Both the position numbers and the translations under genes were made by a program. From Rheinheimera mesophila (lineage in GTDB: Bacteria > Pseudomonadota > Gammaproteobacteria > Enterobacterales > Alteromonadaceae), in assembly GCF_000986865.1 (NCBI RefSeq), contig NZ_LAVS01000001.1:224767-288766 (forward strand): a stretch of 64,000 nucleotides of DNA, written 5' to 3'. This document shows, in pieces, positions 61,235 through 64,000 of the stretch. The notes below the pieces were generated by a model that worked only from the letters and a program-made list of their open reading frames with translations, did not search any database and was not told the DNA's origin. The number at the start of each line of letters is the position of its first letter. Position 1 is the first letter of the stretch.

Positions 61235-64000
61235 CTAAAAATCGTTTAGCGCAAGAGCTGATTTTTGCAGCAGTTGTTGCAGTTCAGGGTATTGGTCCAA
61301 TTCATTAAGGCAACTTAAAGCCCTAGCATACGGCTGAATAAAGTCAGGCTGCTTATCTTTTAGCTGTAAAGGCTCAAGTAACGCTTTTACTTTGGAGCAC
61401 GATTGCTTACTTTTATTATCTTGGAGCTTTGTTTTGTAGTGTATAGCTTGTAATAACTCAGCTTCAGCTAACGCAAGTACCAATCCTAGGTTCGTCGCGT
61501 CAATTGCATATAATTCGTGATAGTAATCTAAAGCAGAGAGAATAGAGTCAGTACTTTTTTGTAGTTGGCCTGTTGCCTGGTAGTAATGAGCAGATTCAAG
61601 TCTCCAGTTATTGTAAGCCCTTAGATAACGCGACTCACTACCAAACTCGACTTTCTTCCGTTCAAGCTCTTGCCTCAACAACTCCGGCGTATAACTTATT
61701 CGAGGATCATGCAACAGTGCATTTAACCTCATAAGCCGGGCCTTTTGAAAAAACAGATCATTCTGCCACCCTTTATTGCCAGGATCCTGAATAACGGCCT
61801 GCGTCAACAAATCATAAGCCTGATACGCTAGCTCAAAAGCCCTCTTGGTCAACCCTTGATAACTATATATTTTTGCTAATTTGGAATAACTATTGAACAC
61901 TTTTTCAAGCAGATAAGCATCAGACTTTGCATCCTTATTCATTATTTCAAATTCAGCCTGAATCTGTTGATGCACAGCTATAGCTTTATAAATATCCCCT
62001 TTTGCTAAAGCAGCGCTGGCCAACCAGGAACGAGTATCTGCTATATCTGCAATTAAGGCGGTATTAGCCGGGTCTTTAGCTTTTGCCAATAATTTAAGAT
62101 TCAGCGACTCGTCAAAAAAAGCTGTGGCTTGCTCAAACTCTTGCAATTTCATAGCTAAAGAGCCTAAAGAATTAGTAGCGTAAGATAACTCCATGAGGGC
62201 ATCGACACTGTCGGGCGCTATTTTGTACATAGCCTGGCTATAGCTGTAATACAGCTCAAATTCTGGTTTAACGGCCAACCAGTTTTTGGCATCGTAATGA
62301 ATTTGCCCCAACCAAAAGGCATTAGCGCCTAAGGTTTTTAGCAGTTCTAAATTATCTGGCTGCTCACTAAGTACTGGTGCCAGTTTTTCTCTGGCTGCTA
62401 ATAAAGCCGTTTTGGCTTCATCAATTTTGTCACGTGAATACGCCACTTCACCCATAGCTTCCAGTGTTTGGCCATGTTGCAAACGGGCCTGGGTGCTTAG
62501 GTATTGGTCTTGTTCTGCATCAGAAAAATCGCTGAAATACTCGAGCGCTTTATTGCTGATACCGTCCAGTAAATCCATCCGGCCTATGCTGCGTAATTTG
62601 TCGGCAAAATCACCCACCATAAAACCTAATAAACTTTCGGCTGCTAAACGTTTTTGTTGCGCCAGTTTTTCCGCTTCAAAACTTCGGAAGCTCATTAATA
62701 CTGCAGTAAAAGTCAGTACACAGAGTAAGGCAAAGGTAAAGCGTCTGCTGGTGCGCAGCAGTTTGGCTCTTTTGCCTGAAGCCAAAATAAAAGCTTGTTC
62801 ATTGGCATCTAAAGTAAAAAAGCCGTTTTGTGCCAGTTGCTGGGCTTCAGCTAAAGGTTTGCCGTCGGCCAATAAATAAGCGCTGTGTTTATCTTCGGCC
62901 AGCCAGCGTTTGGTTAAATGCTGCAAGCGGCTTTTTACACTTAAACTTTGATGATGTTCTGCTATCCAGGCTGTTGCTCTTGGCCAGCGCCTTAATAAAG
63001 CTTCGTGTGCCACACTAAAACAGGGCACAGCGTTTTGCAGGTGGGAGACAAATAAACGATGCTCCACCATAGCTTGTACCAAAGCGCGTTCAGCGTCATT
63101 TTGTAATTGTTGCCAGAGTGCTGTACGGCTGGTGATGGACTGTTCGTCTTCGCGTAACGTCACCAGTAAAGAGAGCACGCGGGGTAAGCTGTCTTTTTCT
63201 GCGATGCTTAACTGGGCTATGGCCTGCTCGGCATTTTTACCTATAGCACCTTCAATACCACCTAAGTTTTTATAGACAGAAAACAGCAGCTGATTGCTGT
63301 CGCTGCGCTGTAAATACAATTCCTGCAAGGTGTATTGCAGCATAGGTAAAGCATCGGGGTTGCTGGCGGCTTCGCTGCATAACAACTCATCCAGTGGTAC
63401 TGCGGTGTTTGGATCTAAATCCCAGCTTAAATTGGCGGCTATGGCGGGTAAGCGGATCATTTGTAAAAGTTCGGCTCTGCCGGGCGGTGCTAAGTCAAAA
63501 TGCGCACCACGGGCTTTGCCTGCCATCAAACTGGGATAGGTAACCAATAAAGGGTAAAACTCGTTACGACAGGCACTTAATACCAGCACTAAACCTGAAG
63601 TGGCCAGTTGTTCCATCCGGTCGATAAACTGCAACCTTTCTTCTTCGCTAAACAGCGGCGAAGACAACAGCACTTCAAGCCGGTCGATAAAAATGGCAAA
63701 ACGGCATTTGCTTTCGTTTTGGCTATGATTTTGAAGCGCTTTTTTACAGCTTTGCAGCACCCAGTCCATTTGATGCTGTAATTTATCTGCCAGCTGTTCG
63801 GCACTGCAGCCGTCAAATACCGGCTGGTCTGCAACTTCCCAGTCGAGCAAGGTACTTGCCAGTTGCATCAATAATTGGCCTGGGGTTAGATCGGCTAAAT
63901 CCAGACTGCTGTACGACTCTACCTTGACGCCGTTGTAGCCGCTGTTTTGCATCAGATTTGGCATTACGCCAGCATTGATTAACGAAGATTTGCCGCTGCC
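61235..64000 (-). CDS. Membrane nSTAND-type ATPase with TPR region, partial (N-terminus off window)
   Basis: More than 920 residues are visible, open to the window edge. The first visible codons are the Walker A motif (GSGKSSLINAGVMPNLM) of a STAND NTPase; Walker B reads FAIFIDRLEVLL, and PMLQYTLQELY and VAHEALLRRWPRATAWI are typical nSTAND1 blocks. After about 410 residues comes one transmembrane helix (FALLCVLTFTAVLMSF), then about 480 residues of TPR-like helices. STAND proteins are switch ATPases in signalling or defence. The N-terminal domain lies outside the window; related proteins often begin with a winged helix or kinase. Two small DP-motif genes follow. Confidence 0.85.
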   Translation of the reverse strand, partial: GSGKSSLINAGVMPNLMQNSGYNGVKVESYSSLDLADLTPGQLLMQLASTLLDWEVADQPVFDGCSAEQLADKLQHQMDWVLQSCKKALQNHSQNESKCRFAIFIDRLEVLLSSPLFSEEERLQFIDRMEQLATSGLVLVLSACRNEFYPLLVTYPSLMAGKARGAHFDLAPPGRAELLQMIRLPAIAANLSWDLDPNTAVPLDELLCSEAASNPDALPMLQYTLQELYLQRSDSNQLLFSVYKNLGGIEGAIGKNAEQAIAQLSIAEKDSLPRVLSLLVTLREDEQSITSRTALWQQLQNDAERALVQAMVEHRLFVSHLQNAVPCFSVAHEALLRRWPRATAWIAEHHQSLSVKSRLQHLTKRWLAEDKHSAYLLADGKPLAEAQQLAQNGFFTLDANEQAFILASGKRAKLLRTSRRFTFALLCVLTFTAVLMSFRSFEAEKLAQQKRLAAESLLGFMVGDFADKLRSIGRMDLLDGISNKALEYFSDFSDAEQDQYLSTQARLQHGQTLEAMGEVAYSRDKIDEAKTALLAAREKLAPVLSEQPDNLELLKTLGANAFWLGQIHYDAKNWLAVKPEFELYYSYSQAMYKIAPDSVDALMELSYATNSLGSLAMKLQEFEQATAFFDESLNLKLLAKAKDPANTALIADIADTRSWLASAALAKGDIYKAIAVHQQIQAEFEIMNKDAKSDAYLLEKVFNSYSKLAKIYSYQGLTKRAFELAYQAYDLLTQAVIQDPGNKGWQNDLFFQKARLMRLNALLHDPRISYTPELLRQELERKKVEFGSESRYLRAYNNWRLESAHYYQATGQLQKSTDSILSALDYYHELYAIDATNLGLVLALAEAELLQAIHYKTKLQDNKSKQSCSKVKALLEPLQLKDKQPDFIQPYARALSCLNELDQYPELQQLLQKSALALNDF

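Overview
This window looks like chromosomal core sequence of a free-living gammaproteobacterium, most likely Rheinheimera or a close relative in the Alteromonadales/Chromatiaceae. The evidence is gene content and order: dksA-gluQ-pcnB-folK-panBC, dusB-fis, yajG-ampG, hemL-clc-erpA, mpl-ubiX-yadGH, a PLP-dependent PanP in place of PanD, and several Shewanella/Vibrio-type hypothetical families. Assignment to a genus is inference. No rRNA, tRNA, CRISPR array, transposase or prophage was found.

Layout. 1-4.4 kb: an AlkB-family fragment, then rlmG, a YajG lipoprotein, a periplasmic cyclophilin, a small unknown gene and ampG. 4.4-10.9 kb: a small XRE regulator, erpA, a DUF6776-like gene, a ClC transporter, hemJ, pyrB and hemL. 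10.9-20.2 kb: a minus-strand series hrpB - mrcB - winged-helix/propeller regulator - tiny secreted CX5C peptide - second winged-helix/propeller regulator. 20.3-28.9 kb: pepB, a TauE/SafE permease, dksA-gluQ-pcnB-folK-panB-panC, pspC-like and another TauE-like gene. 28.9-36.5 kb: panP, an EAL protein, yadH/yadG, ubiX and mpl. 36.7-46.4 kb: fbp, a duplicated repeat, ppa, a chemotaxis receptor, a REC-GGDEF-EAL protein, a TIGR03899-like gene, a degenerate hybrid kinase and an outer-membrane barrel. 46.4-57.2 kb: DUF2333, PCu(A)C, dusB-fis, purH, a PepSY protein plus TonB receptor, sixA, suhB and a rhodanese. 57.2-64 kb: repeat-rich DNA, hutD/ves, a diguanylate cyclase, and a cluster of a secreted protein, its small paralogue and a large membrane STAND ATPase with TPRs that runs off the window.

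How genes work together. panB, panC and panP cover three steps of pantothenate synthesis, with PanP supplying beta-alanine. mrcB, ampG and mpl handle murein synthesis and recycling. hemJ and hemL belong to haem synthesis. The TonB receptor and PepSY protein are adjacent and probably act in iron uptake. Three c-di-GMP proteins carry different mixes of intact and degenerate motifs.

Most interesting. (1) The STAND-TPR ATPase next to two paralogous small proteins with a shared C-terminal motif, one secreted and one not. (2) Two paralogous membrane-bound winged-helix/propeller regulators flanking a tiny exported peptide, with a hairpin overlapping the second regulator's ribosome-binding site. (3) A dispersed intergenic repeat (four copies) whose hairpin shows compensatory base changes. 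(4) An apparent AUU start codon for pcnB, as in E. coli.
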